Positions 9,272 to 18,001 of a stretch of DNA of 64,000 nucleotides are shown in pieces (position 1 is the stretch's first letter; each line of letters starts with the position of its first letter). Where the stretch lies: the NCBI RefSeq assembly GCF_001426865.1, contig NZ_LMFO01000033.1, positions 124,001-188,000 on the forward strand. Reading direction: 5' to 3'. The translations under genes and the position numbers were made by a program. Origin of the DNA: Paenibacillus sp. Root52. GTDB lineage: Bacteria > Bacillota > Bacilli > Paenibacillales > Paenibacillaceae. The notes below the pieces were generated by a model, which worked only from the letters and a program-made list of their open reading frames with translations, searched no databases and had not been told where the DNA came from.

Positions 9272-9539
9272 GAGTGAGAACTCCTTTATAACGTAATATA
9301 TTTAGATCTGTGTATGTGACCCCTTAAGGGGAAAACTTCGTAAAAATGGTTGCTCAGCATGTTGTGCTGGATAGTTATATGTTAAAGCGATCCCCTTAAT
9401 GTAAGGGATGATTGAACCTTAAATTTGGTTTAAATTCGGTGAGTTTACTTTGGGTATAAGGCATATCTAGGTGGAAGAATGTAGCTTAATCCCTTATACT
9501 TGCGGGGAAGCCTATATAAGAATGGAGAGTTTAATACAT

Positions 9540-9881
9540 ATGTCGAATTTGCCTAATTGCCCGAAATGTAATTCCGAGTACACTTACGAGGACGGCAACT
9601 TGTTGGTTTGTCCAGAATGTGCTCATGAATGGTCTTTGGACGCTGAGAACGAGAATACAGAGGATAGCAAAGTTGTGCGGGATGCGAACGGAAATGTGCT
9701 GAATGATGGTGATACGGTAACGGTCATTAAAGACCTGAAGGTGAAAGGCAGCTCACTCGTCGTGAAGCAGGGCACGAAGGTGAAGAATATCCGTCTGATC
9801 GACGGAGATCATGATATTGATTGCAAAATCGATAGCCTAGGTGCGATGAAGCTCAAGTCCGAATTTGTGAAGAAAATCTAG
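9540..9881 (+). CDS. yjdM: Zinc-ribbon alkylphosphonate utilisation protein YjdM (PhnA)
   Basis: This is a 113-residue protein nearly colinear with E. coli YjdM. It has an N-terminal zinc ribbon CPKCNSEYTYED...CPECAHEW, then the domain with KDANGN-like VRDANGNVLNDGDTV, IKDLKVKGSS and a KLKSEFVKKI end. ATG 9540 gives exactly the family N-terminus (MSNLPNCPKC), with GGAG 12 bases upstream; the frame is open further upstream without family resemblance. The older name PhnA is misleading, since the family is widespread without phosphonate genes. It is divergent from the VanZ gene. Confidence 0.95.
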   Translation: MSNLPNCPKCNSEYTYEDGNLLVCPECAHEWSLDAENENTEDSKVVRDANGNVLNDGDTVTVIKDLKVKGSSLVVKQGTKVKNIRLIDGDHDIDCKIDSLGAMKLKSEFVKKI

Positions 9882-9933
9882 TTATATGTTAGTCTGAGCC
9901 GTAGTAACGACCTCTAAGAAAGATGTAGCATGT

Positions 9934-9984
9934 AAAAGAACGTTCAATTTCGCATATTGTGCGAACTGGATGTTCTTTTTTTTT
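9934..9984 (+). terminator. Terminator after yjdM
   Basis: A long hairpin, AAAAGAAC...TTTCGCA paired with TGCGAA...GTTCTTTT, is followed by a run of eight T. Confidence 0.85.
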
Positions 9985-10009
9985 GTTAATATTGCGTGTC
10001 AATAAAAAA

Positions 10010-10037
10010 TGAACCTTTCCAAGCAGGGCTTTGTCTA
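10010..10037 (+). promoter_or_regulatory. Candidate ECF-type autoregulatory promoter
   Basis: TGAACC (10010-10015), a 16-base spacer, then TGTCTA (10032-10037). The AAC-containing -35 and the GTC-type -10 are typical of ECF-sigma promoters. It lies directly before the ECF sigma gene, suggesting autoregulation. Confidence 0.5.
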
Positions 10038-10078
10038 TAGATTTGAAGCAGGCAGAAGTACAGAAAGGAGGGTGGATT

Positions 10079-10636
10079 TTGAGCGACAAAGAATTGTTCG
10101 AGATGTACAACAAGGATGTGTACCGCACCTGTTATTACATGCTCCATCATGCGCAGGATGCGGAGGACGTGTGCCACGATGTGTTCATCACCGTATTTCG
10201 GCAGGACTGGAGAAAGGTTGAATATATGAAGACGTGGTTGATGAGAATCACGGTAAACCATTGTCTTAACTTTTTGAAAAAGAAACACTCTGCTAAAGAG
10301 CGGGAGAAGAAGCAGTTTATGCTCACAGCGCAGATCACAGCTCATTCCGTAGATCAGGCAATGGAACAACTAGAGGAATCGGAAGCGTGGAAACAATGGA
10401 TTCATGAATTACCCGAGAAGATACGTTCAGCTATATTGTTGCGGTATGTGAATGAACTGAGTTTGTCAGAAGCTGCCGAGATTCTAGAAGTGCCGATCGG
10501 AACGGTGAAGTCCAGAGTGTATAAAGGGCTGCGATTATTACGAAAGAAATGGGAAAAGGCCAGAAAGCTTCATCAGAAAGGGGAAGTGTATGGTGAAAAG
10601 TACAGAAAATCAATTATCTCATCATCTGAAAAATGA
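10079..10636 (+). CDS. RNA polymerase ECF sigma factor
   Basis: This is a 185-residue group IV sigma factor. Region 2 (ELFEMYNKDVYRTCYYML, DAEDVCHDVF, KTWLMRITVNHCLNFL) is followed by region 4 (LPEKIRSAILLRYVNELSLS, GTVKSRVYKGLRLLRKKW). The TTG at 10079 is preferred: AAAGGAGGG (10064-10072) is 6 bases upstream, and the likely ECF promoter initiates near 10043, which excludes an upstream TTG at 10031. The end overlaps the next gene by 47 bases, the usual coupling of a sigma factor with its anti-sigma partner. Confidence 0.92.
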   Translation: MSDKELFEMYNKDVYRTCYYMLHHAQDAEDVCHDVFITVFRQDWRKVEYMKTWLMRITVNHCLNFLKKKHSAKEREKKQFMLTAQITAHSVDQAMEQLEESEAWKQWIHELPEKIRSAILLRYVNELSLSEAAEILEVPIGTVKSRVYKGLRLLRKKWEKARKLHQKGEVYGEKYRKSIISSSEK

Positions 10637-12251
10637 TAAAGATATGCCTTATCCTGACTTTGATGCAATGTGGAATCAGATTAGCCAGGATCAAGAGCGT
10701 TGTCCCGCATTACATGTGTCAGGAACCAGGGAATACGCAGGACGACGTATACAATTCAAGAAGACGGTCCTGGTTGGAACAGCCGCAGTTGTGTTGTTGG
10801 CAACACCGGTATATGCCGCAGTTCATTATAACTGGGATGATCTTCTGGATGGCAGAAGTGGGATTCAGCATGCTTTACAGATGGAGCTTGGACAGCAGCT
10901 TAATCAGTCGATGACGTTAGACGGAGTAACGTTGACGCTGGATACCGCTTTTACAGATGATAACCGTACTGTCATCTTGTATACACTTGATCCGGGGAAG
11001 TATACGGGCGACAACATCGAGTTCTCCTCTATCGGTCTTCAGGGCGAGGATGGCAAGCTGATTGAGGGCAGGTATCACCATGTATATGATACGGATGACA
11101 GCAAGTTTAAGGGATACTTTGAGACCGAGTGGACACCCAAAGGCAAGCTTGCAGATGTTCACTTTACCGTGGGCGGCATTCAGATGTTAGTTCCTGCAGA
11201 GGCTCCACTTACGATTGATCCGTTGCAAAAGGATGTGCAAACCTTCAACATCGATAAGGATGGTCTGGGTACGTTAGAAGTAAGTGCGTTCAACGACAAG
11301 CAAAATCAGGTGATGTTGTCTACGTCTCTGACTTTTGAGCAACCTGAGGTTCGTGAATATGCGTTTCCACAGGTGATTATCTATGATCACGATGGAAATG
11401 TAATCAATGAAAGCACCGGTGGTGTCTTTGGTACACCGGGCGATCATGGCGAATACACAGCAGAGCAGAACTATAACCTAGAGACGTTGAAGCAATCGGC
11501 TGCATCCTATGTGCTGGCCTATAATAGACAGGAAAGTCAGATGAGTCAACCGTTTAACATCGGCATTCAGTTGGATAAGACGGAGATGCTCAGTGGAACA
11601 AGTACAAGAGCACTGAACTTACCTATGGAAGGTCTGCCAGAAGGGGCGCAGATCAAAGAAGCCATTATTACCCCTACACAGATCAGAGTGATTATTAGTC
11701 ACCAGGAGAAATATATGCCATTACCCTATCTGAATTACACACTGGATGTGGAGGGAGCAACGTTGTACGGTGGGTTGATGAACAGTGGCCTGAAGTATGA
11801 AACGGAGCTTCGTTTTGAGATAACACCGGGTATGGAAGTGAATCAGGACACCCCGATCGCCTTGATCGCCAGTCACAAAATCAACCGATTCCACGGTGAA
11901 TTTGAGCCGGTTACTCTGACGCAGATCAGTGAAAAGCCACAACAATTGGATACCATGCTCGGGGGTTACGTTGTTCATTGGACATATTATCGCAAAGATG
12001 GGGATTTGTATGTGGAGCGATATAGCGACGATCCTCGCTTTGGCGGGGTGAATCAGACATATATGATCGAGAACGGTAAACGAAACTATGGCAAAATGTC
12101 TAAGGCCCAATTCTCCGGTGATGGCGACAACAAAGGTATTGATCAATACAAGCAATACACATCCGATACGGCAACCGTGTACCCTTGGGCGTACAGCACA
12201 GAGGAGCCTGAACGTGAAGTATCGGTTCAATTGCAAGAGAGAACGAAATAA
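10590..12251 (+). CDS. DUF4179-domain membrane protein, probable anti-sigma factor
   Basis: This is a 553-residue single-span membrane protein. Residues 1-~57 are cytoplasmic, one helix follows (about 58-76, TVLVGTAAVVLLATPVYAAV), and the rest is a large extracellular beta-rich domain. The helix and the following DGVTLTLDTAFTDDNRTVILYTL-type segment mark the DUF4179 family, commonly encoded next to ECF sigma factors. There is no classical zinc HxxxCxxC anti-sigma motif. The ATG has GAAAGGGGAAG upstream and lies within the sigma gene. The anti-sigma role is inferred from position and architecture. Confidence 0.85.
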   Translation: MVKSTENQLSHHLKNDKDMPYPDFDAMWNQISQDQERCPALHVSGTREYAGRRIQFKKTVLVGTAAVVLLATPVYAAVHYNWDDLLDGRSGIQHALQMELGQQLNQSMTLDGVTLTLDTAFTDDNRTVILYTLDPGKYTGDNIEFSSIGLQGEDGKLIEGRYHHVYDTDDSKFKGYFETEWTPKGKLADVHFTVGGIQMLVPAEAPLTIDPLQKDVQTFNIDKDGLGTLEVSAFNDKQNQVMLSTSLTFEQPEVREYAFPQVIIYDHDGNVINESTGGVFGTPGDHGEYTAEQNYNLETLKQSAASYVLAYNRQESQMSQPFNIGIQLDKTEMLSGTSTRALNLPMEGLPEGAQIKEAIITPTQIRVIISHQEKYMPLPYLNYTLDVEGATLYGGLMNSGLKYETELRFEITPGMEVNQDTPIALIASHKINRFHGEFEPVTLTQISEKPQQLDTMLGGYVVHWTYYRKDGDLYVERYSDDPRFGGVNQTYMIENGKRNYGKMSKAQFSGDGDNKGIDQYKQYTSDTATVYPWAYSTEEPEREVSVQLQERTK

Positions 12252-12253
12252 GA

Positions 12254-12283
12254 TTGACAGGAAATATATGGGTGAACTATACT
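12254..12283 (+). promoter_or_regulatory. SigA-type promoter for the leucine T-box transcript
   Basis: TTGACA (12254-12259), an 18-base spacer, then TATACT (12278-12283). It begins two bases after the stop of the preceding gene; the start point should be near 12290. Confidence 0.65.
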
Positions 12284-12289
12284 GGTTAG

Positions 12290-12661
12290 AATTTATTGAT
12301 CTAAACGATAAACGCGATGATCAGGAGTACTAAGGAATATGGTTGGCCCCAGAGAACTGTCATTATGGTGTGAGGCAGTCCATCCCGTTCCCCAACTCGT
12401 CTGTGAGTGGCAGGATTGAAAGGTGTGTAAGCAGTTTATGTCTATGCTTAGGCACGGGCTAGGGTCATGCTAAGGCTATGGATTTTAGCGTACAACCAAG
12501 CTAACTGTAGATTCTGACGGTTCATCACCGTGATCAGATGCTGAGATTCTATGACAGATTCATATGTATTCAATGTATCCTGTCATGGATGAAGAAGAGT
12601 GGTACCGCGAAGGTCTAACCTGTCGCCTCTTAGCTGAGGCGGCAGGTTTTTTGCTTTTTTT
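12290..12661 (+). ncRNA. T-box riboswitch, leucine (CTC) specifier
   Basis: This is a tRNA-sensing leader. Stem I has the AGTA loop motif (12325-12328) and CAGAGAAC further out. The specifier-loop strand CCAACTCGT is flanked by TTCC and CTG, placing the codon CTC at 12396-12398. The same alignment puts ATG in the Met leader at 14830, which supports the reading. The T-box core GAGTGGTACCGCG is at 12597-12609, and the terminator stem AACCTGTCGCCTC / GAGGCGGCAGGTT (12617-12648) ends in T-runs. Uncharged tRNA-Leu should allow read-through into the methyltransferase. Confidence 0.9.
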
Positions 12662-12699
12662 TTGACCTATATATTCAGAAAAGGGTAGGTGGCTAAGGG

Positions 12700-13512
12700 A
12701 TGAAGAGAGAGCGTATTATTGATTACTATTCAGGTTTCGATGAGTGGGGAAGGCTGGAACGAGAACCGCTTGAATTCATCATCAATATGCATTACATCAG
12801 GGAGCATCTTCCGGCTGGCGGTTGTATTCTCGATAATGGTGCTGGGCCAGGGAAATATGCCATGGAGCTGGCTAAGTTGGGGTATCGCGTTACCTTGTCT
12901 GATCTGACACCAGTATCGGTGGATATTGCACAGCAGAAGGCGCAGGAGCTCGGCGTGATGCAGCAATTTGATGGATTCCATGTGCTGGATGCAACTTCGC
13001 TCTTAGGTATCGCGGACGAAACTTATGATGCATCTCTCATGCTGGGGCCATTATATCACCTACAGACCGAAGCGGAGCGAGCGGCGGCTGTACTGGAGTT
13101 GCATAGGGTGACTAAGCGGGGAGGCGTGGTGTACATCGCGATGCAGAGCCGAATGCGCATGAGTATTAATTCGCTACGCTCACCGCAGCAATGGAAGCCA
13201 AACGATCATATGGGAGCGATCCGTTCTTTTGTAGAAAAGGGAATATTCGATCATCAGGATGAGGGACGATTTACGGGGGCGTATTACTTCAACATTCAGG
13301 ACATCACCCCGTTCATGGAACAGCATGGCTTCGCGACAGAAGCGTTGATTGGTTCATCTAGCCTGGGGGCTATGCTCACAGATGAGCAGCAACAATACTG
13401 GCGGGATCGCGGCGAATATGATGAACTGATCGGTTATATGATTGAAGCGGCGAAAGACCCGTCGATCTTGGGCATCTCTTCACATCTGTTGTACATCGGA
13501 AGGAAAAAGTAG
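12700..13512 (+). CDS. Class I SAM-dependent methyltransferase under T-box control
   Basis: This is a 270-residue Rossmann-fold methyltransferase. Motif I is ILDNGAGPGKYAMELA (about 43-58), followed by the acidic end of beta-2 (VTLSDLTP) and LHRVTKRGGVVYIA as post-motif. The substrate is unknown; the closest general resemblance is to UbiE/small-molecule methyltransferases. AGGTGG precedes the ATG. It is the only gene between the leucine T-box and a terminator at 13571, so it is probably induced on leucine limitation. That makes a role in amino-acid or peptide metabolism, or in tRNA or translation modification, worth considering (inference). Confidence 0.88.
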   Translation: MKRERIIDYYSGFDEWGRLEREPLEFIINMHYIREHLPAGGCILDNGAGPGKYAMELAKLGYRVTLSDLTPVSVDIAQQKAQELGVMQQFDGFHVLDATSLLGIADETYDASLMLGPLYHLQTEAERAAAVLELHRVTKRGGVVYIAMQSRMRMSINSLRSPQQWKPNDHMGAIRSFVEKGIFDHQDEGRFTGAYYFNIQDITPFMEQHGFATEALIGSSSLGAMLTDEQQQYWRDRGEYDELIGYMIEAAKDPSILGISSHLLYIGRKK

Positions 13513-13568
13513 CACTCAATTAACGTTGGAAATACGTATAAGCAAGCTATGAATATAGAAAAAATAAG

Positions 13569-13608
13569 AAAAGTGCCCGCTGGAGACAGAGGGTACTTGT
13601 TTTTTTTC
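13569..13608 (+). terminator. Terminator after the methyltransferase
   Basis: AAGTGCCC / GGGTACTT stem with one G-U pair, followed by G and eight T. Confidence 0.8.
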
Positions 13609-13705
13609 TCAAAATAGTTCAATATTAAGACATATTACAAAAGGTGATCTACTTACAATAGGTTAGATAGATGACGGATCGCTTCATAACAGGGAGGAAC
13701 AGACC

Positions 13706-14767
13706 ATGGAAATCGGAATCAGTACATTTGTGGAGACGAACCCGGATGTGAATACAGGAGAATTAATCAGTCATGCACAGCGGATTCGCGACGTAGTTGA
13801 GGAAATTGTTTTGGCAGATGAGGTGGGGCTGGATGTATATGGCGTAGGTGAACACCATCGTGTCGATTATGCCGCTTCATCACCTGCTGTTATTTTGGCA
13901 GCAGCAGCTTCACAGACGAAGAACATTCGGCTGACAAGTGCAGTAACGGTATTATCATCGGATGATCCGGTACGGGTATTTCAGGATTTTGCAACACTGG
14001 ACGGCATTTCGAATGGTCGTGCAGAGATTATGGCAGGGCGGGGATCGTTTATCGAATCCTTCCCATTGTTCGGTTATGATCTGAACGATTACGACGAGTT
14101 GTTTGATGAGAAACTGGATTTATTGCTGAAATTGCGTGATTCGGAAAAAGTAACTTGGGAAGGCAAACACCGCCCTTCCTTCAACAATCTGGGTATCTAT
14201 CCACGCCCGGTACAAGAGAAGTTACCGGTATGGATCGGTAGTGGTGGTAACCAAGAATCCGTTGTGCGCGCAGGGCTGCTTGGCTTGCCACTGGTGCTTG
14301 CTATTATCGGTGGTCGTCCAGTGCAATTTGCACCATTGGTACAACTGTACAAAAAGGCAGCTGCTCATGCAGGGCATGACGCATCGAAACTGACGGTTGC
14401 TTCTCACTCTCATGGCTTTATTGCAGATACAATGGATGAAGCGGTAGAGAAATTCTTCCCACCAGCACAAGCAGTAATGAACATGCTGGGACGCGAACGT
14501 GGCTGGGGGCATTACAGCCGGGCAACATTTGATGCGGCACGTAGTCTAGAAGGCGCATTGTACGTAGGTGACGTGGATACCGTAGCTCAGAAAATCATCT
14601 ACCTACGCAAAGAAGTGGGCATCACCCGCTTCATGTTGCACACCCCACTCGGCACAATGCCGCATAATGAGGTTATGCGTGCGATTGAGCTGTTGGGTAA
14701 AGAGGTTGCTCCAATCGTACGCAAGGAAATTGCACGTTGGGAAGCGGAGAACGGCGAGAATAACTAA
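13706..14767 (+). CDS. Luciferase-like (LLM) flavin-dependent monooxygenase
   Basis: This is a 353-residue TIM-barrel flavoprotein. Family marks are GVGEHHRVDYAASSPAVIL (about 48-66), the short-chain LLM motif SAVTVLSSDDPVRVFQDF, GRAEIMAGRGSF and PVWIGSGGNQESV. GGGAGG precedes the ATG (13691-13696). It is probably a cytoplasmic FMN-dependent oxidoreductase of unknown substrate. It is a single-gene unit between two T-box-controlled genes, but no T-box or other leader is visible in front of it. Confidence 0.9.
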   Translation: MEIGISTFVETNPDVNTGELISHAQRIRDVVEEIVLADEVGLDVYGVGEHHRVDYAASSPAVILAAAASQTKNIRLTSAVTVLSSDDPVRVFQDFATLDGISNGRAEIMAGRGSFIESFPLFGYDLNDYDELFDEKLDLLLKLRDSEKVTWEGKHRPSFNNLGIYPRPVQEKLPVWIGSGGNQESVVRAGLLGLPLVLAIIGGRPVQFAPLVQLYKKAAAHAGHDASKLTVASHSHGFIADTMDEAVEKFFPPAQAVMNMLGRERGWGHYSRATFDAARSLEGALYVGDVDTVAQKIIYLRKEVGITRFMLHTPLGTMPHNEVMRAIELLGKEVAPIVRKEIARWEAENGENN

Positions 14768-14792
14768 TAAAATATATATCTTTTTGGGATAC

Positions 14793-14822
14793 TTGACTTG
14801 GGAGATATAATTCCCATATAAT
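14793..14822 (+). promoter_or_regulatory. SigA-type promoter for the Met T-box transcript
   Basis: TTGACT (14793-14798), an 18-base spacer, then a perfect TATAAT (14817-14822). Confidence 0.7.
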
Positions 14823-14829
14823 ATCCGAT

Positions 14830-15128
14830 AACTTCAATAACTAGAAAAAGCTGTGAAGAGAAAGAGTACCATGGTGATATCTTTAAACAGAGAGCCCCGG
14901 TTGCTGAAAAGGGGTAAAGAATAACCTTGGGAAAATGGTCTCTGAGCTGCGCACCGAAACCTCATGTGGTGGTAGGCTGCGCCGGAACCCGCCACCGTTA
15001 TATGGCTAGGGTATACACGCAGAGTCTGCGTCGTACCTGAAGAGGTCAATGTCGTGAGGCATTTATAAATTTGGGTGGTAACACGTGAGCACAACTCTCG
15101 TCCCTTTGGGGATGAGGGTTTTTTTGTG
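14830..15128 (+). ncRNA. T-box riboswitch, methionine (ATG) specifier
   Basis: Stem I carries AGTA and CAGAGAGC. The specifier strand GAAAATGGT is flanked by CCTTGG and CTCT, giving ATG at 14935-14937. The core GGGTGGTAACACG (15073-15085) keeps the TGGT that pairs with the tRNA NCCA end, but deviates from the usual GGTACCGCG. The terminator AACTCTCGTCCC / GGGATGAGGGTT (15093-15120) is followed by seven T. It controls the MetRS gene 27 bases downstream. Confidence 0.92.
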
Positions 15129-15154
15129 TCCCAAAAAAAAGGAGGTTGTTTAAA

Positions 15155-16792
15155 ATGAAGCATGTTTTTATTGGTGGTGCTTGGCCCTACTCCAATGGTT
15201 CATTGCATTTAGGACGTCTTGCAAGTCTGCTTCCTGGTGATGTCCTTGCCCGGTATTATCGTGCGAAGGGGTCAGAAGTGCTGTATGTATCGGGAAGTGA
15301 TTGTCATGGTACACCCATTGCCGTCAGGGCAGGTCAGGAAGGAGTTACACCAAGTGATATTGCTGACAGATATCATCAGGAATTTGTTGGCTGTTTCCGC
15401 AAGCTTGGATTTTCGTATGATCTGTACTCAAGAACGGATCAGGAGACGCATCACCATATCGTGCAGGAGATTTTTTCGAAATTATTACAGCAGGAATACT
15501 TGTATACTCAAACGGTTCAACAAACGTATTGTGAGATAGATCAGCGCTTTTTACCTGATCGTTATGTTGAGGGAGATTGCCCCGTTTGTGGTCATCGTGC
15601 ACGAGGAGATCAATGTGATTTTTGTTCCTCCTTACTTGATCCCGTTGATTTGACCAATCGGACCTGTAAACTATGCGGACACCCTCCTGTAGAGCGTCCA
15701 ACAGAGCATTACTATTTTGCACTTTCGAAATTTCAAGAGTTCTTAAGTGAGTATGTTGAACGTGCTGAGGGCTGGCGGGAGAATGCTACACAGCTAACTC
15801 GACGTTATTTGGAAGAAGGGCTACACGATCGGGCAGCTACACGTGATCTTAATTGGGGTGTGAACGTACCTATCGAGGGATTTGAAGAGAAGAAGATATA
15901 TGTATGGATCGAAGCTGTATGTGGGTATTTGTCTGCAAGTAAACAATGGGCAGCAGAGACCGGAGGGCAGTGGGAGCCATTTTGGCTAGGGGAGGATCAA
16001 GATATTCTCTCTTATTATGTACATGGCAAGGATAATATCCCTTTCCATACTTTGATATGGCCAGCAATACTACAGGGAACTGGCGAGCCTCTAGATTTAC
16101 CAGATCGAATTATATCTTGTGAATATATGACGTTGGAAGGCAAGAAGTTCTCGACAAGTAACAACTGGGCGGTATGGATTCCTGATATTCTTGAACGGTA
16201 TCAACCGGATTCCATTCGTTATTTTCTTGTAGCCAATGGCCCGGAGAAAAGGGATGGAGATTTCTCATGGCGTGAGTTTATTCATAGTCATAATGGGGAG
16301 CTTTTAGGTGCATTCGGTAATTTCGTAAATAGAACATTGGCTTTTGTTGAGAAGTTCTATGATGGTCTCGTTCCTGAAGGTACAACAGATCTGGAGTGGG
16401 AGCGTGTAACTTCACAGCTTTATTTGAAAAGTGGTCAACTCATAGAAGAAGGCCATCTGAAGGAAGCAGTTGAGCATATTTTCACCTATATTCGTCTGGC
16501 CAACAAATATGTTGATGATACCAAACCGTGGGTTCAAATAAAGGAGGATAAGGCTGCTTGCAGAACTACATTGTCTACTTGCGTGCAGATCATAGCTAAT
16601 TTATCTAATGTGTTAGAGCCGTTTGTACCTTTTGCGTGTGAGAAAATCAGAAAATTCCTTTCGTTGGAGCAACCGAGTTGGCAGCCTATCAAGGTTCCAG
16701 TCAATCGGAAGATTCATGAACTAGAGTTGTTATTTGAACGGATTGATCCCATTCGAATCGAAGAGGAAGAGCAGCGACTTACTAATCAATAA
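15155..16792 (+). CDS. metG: Methionyl-tRNA synthetase (short, zinc-knuckle type)
   Basis: This 545-residue class I synthetase charges tRNA-Met. The HIGH motif appears as HLGR (18-21) and the KMSKS loop as KKFSTS (330-335). The connective domain carries two Cys clusters, CPVCGHRARGDQCDFC and CKLCG, consistent with zinc knuckles. The anticodon-binding helices (TKPWVQIKED) are present, but the C-terminal tRNA-binding domain of ~650-residue bacterial MetRS is absent. ATG 15155 is chosen with AAAGGAGG 9 bases upstream. This form often occurs as a second MetRS beside the housekeeping one, and in some Firmicutes such a copy confers resistance to MetRS inhibitors (family knowledge; not shown here). 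Confidence 0.93.
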   Translation: MKHVFIGGAWPYSNGSLHLGRLASLLPGDVLARYYRAKGSEVLYVSGSDCHGTPIAVRAGQEGVTPSDIADRYHQEFVGCFRKLGFSYDLYSRTDQETHHHIVQEIFSKLLQQEYLYTQTVQQTYCEIDQRFLPDRYVEGDCPVCGHRARGDQCDFCSSLLDPVDLTNRTCKLCGHPPVERPTEHYYFALSKFQEFLSEYVERAEGWRENATQLTRRYLEEGLHDRAATRDLNWGVNVPIEGFEEKKIYVWIEAVCGYLSASKQWAAETGGQWEPFWLGEDQDILSYYVHGKDNIPFHTLIWPAILQGTGEPLDLPDRIISCEYMTLEGKKFSTSNNWAVWIPDILERYQPDSIRYFLVANGPEKRDGDFSWREFIHSHNGELLGAFGNFVNRTLAFVEKFYDGLVPEGTTDLEWERVTSQLYLKSGQLIEEGHLKEAVEHIFTYIRLANKYVDDTKPWVQIKEDKAACRTTLSTCVQIIANLSNVLEPFVPFACEKIRKFLSLEQPSWQPIKVPVNRKIHELELLFERIDPIRIEEEEQRLTNQ

Positions 16793-16802
16793 CTGCATGG
16801 TT

Positions 16803-16848
16803 AAGCGCTGTTCACAGGAGATTGCCTCTCACGAACAGCGCCTTCATC
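16803..16848 (+). terminator. Probable terminator after metG
   Basis: GCGCTGTTC (16805-16813) pairs perfectly with GAACAGCGC (16833-16841). The T-rich tail is weak (CTTCATCAT). Confidence 0.5.
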
Positions 16849-16896
16849 ATACAAGCATGTTAACAACAATCCATTGCACCGATGCAACTAAATCCA

Positions 16897-17355
16897 TTAA
16901 TCCATTTGCAATGCTGCAAATAGGATGCTAAACGCAGACGCACTTAATGCAATCAATTGCGGTTTAAGACCCAGTCCTTTGAAGTCGAATACGGTGGGTA
17001 ACAACCAGTACAGCATAAGAAGTGTCCAGCTAGCACTCGCGATACCTGCGATGAGCAGTTGTTTGCCTGAAATATCCCGTACCGCTGACCCCAAGAGACC
17101 TGGGAACATCGTGTCACCCATTAATCTCACATTCCAATATGCAATGAGGAAGAAAATAAGTACCACCAGCATAGTACCCATAATCATCATCGTATCTTTA
17201 CTCAGCCATAGCTTGATTAATGTCTGGTTTTCACGTTTCATGCCACCGAAGCCGATCAGAAAGAATATAAATCCCACAACTAGCCCTGTGCCAGAAGCGG
17301 CAGCGCAGAGAATTTGAAGGATGATTCCCGCGATACCGACAATCCATACGATCAT
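16897..17355 (-). CDS. Hypothetical multi-pass membrane protein
   Basis: This is a 152-residue hydrophobic protein with about four or five predicted helices: MIVWIVGIAGIILQILCA, LVVGFIFFLIGFG, MMIMGTMLVVLIFFLIAY, and a C-terminal pair including LIALSASAFSILFAAL. No recognisable domain. I use the ATG at 17355, which has AGGTG just upstream; a TTG six codons earlier lacks a ribosome site. It is convergent with metG. Function unknown. Confidence 0.65.
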   Translation of the reverse strand: MIVWIVGIAGIILQILCAAASGTGLVVGFIFFLIGFGGMKRENQTLIKLWLSKDTMMIMGTMLVVLIFFLIAYWNVRLMGDTMFPGLLGSAVRDISGKQLLIAGIASASWTLLMLYWLLPTVFDFKGLGLKPQLIALSASAFSILFAALQMD

Positions 17356-17536
17356 TCCATCACCTGTTTCCAAGAATGAGGCAAGCGTGAGAAACTGTAC
17401 AATTGTTTGCTACGTCAGTTCGCTACTTGTTGATTTCATTCTATATTGTTATGACCCATTGTACGCCCCATCTTCATTAGACTCAATATGAATCCACAGC
17501 ATGTTAGTGCATCACAAACCACATAGGGACAGGTGG

Positions 17537-18001
17537 CTACTCGTCGGCTTGTTCGTAGTTTTCCCGGTGCTCCTTCTTCATTTGCACATAATCGGGATCA
17601 GACTTGGCAATCTCCCATTGTGCTTTGAAAATAGCTGCGGCCTCTGCTTTTACCTTATCGTTCTGATAAGGCAGAATGGAGCCATCTTCCTTCGAATACT
17701 TGCGTCCACCTTTATGGTTGGTATATCTTCTGGCTCGGGTGTACCCCATCTGAAGGAACTTGCGAGCCATGTCCATCCCCACAAAATCTCCTTGTTCTTT
17801 ATACTCCAAAAAGAGCTCATAGATCTTCTGCGAGGATTCGGTTGCAATCTCTGGAGTTTTGAATCGCCAATGAGGAAGGATTTCGCTTTTGTATGGTTCA
17901 ACCATGAGTACACCTTGCTCTCCGCGTCCTACGGTGTACAGTTCAGGTTGCTTGCGCAGGTCAAGCTCTTTGTAATTCAGATCGTAATCAAACTTTTTCA
18001 T
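17537..18001 (-). CDS. DUF4385-family protein
   Basis: This is a ~154-residue soluble protein matching the DUF4385 pattern: FDYDLNYKELDLRKQPELY, GRGEQGVLMVEPYKSEILPH, WRFKTPEIA, and DFVGMDMARKFLQMGYTRARRY with a basic RYTNHKGGRKY region. The start at 18001 (MKKFDYDLNY) is preferred, because AAGGAGG lies 11 bases upstream and would otherwise fall inside codons 2-4 of the longer form. The biochemical role of the family is unknown. It is divergently oriented from the XRE/hydrolase operon. Confidence 0.8.
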   Translation of the reverse strand: MKKFDYDLNYKELDLRKQPELYTVGRGEQGVLMVEPYKSEILPHWRFKTPEIATESSQKIYELFLEYKEQGDFVGMDMARKFLQMGYTRARRYTNHKGGRKYSKEDGSILPYQNDKVKAEAAAIFKAQWEIAKSDPDYVQMKKEHRENYEQADE

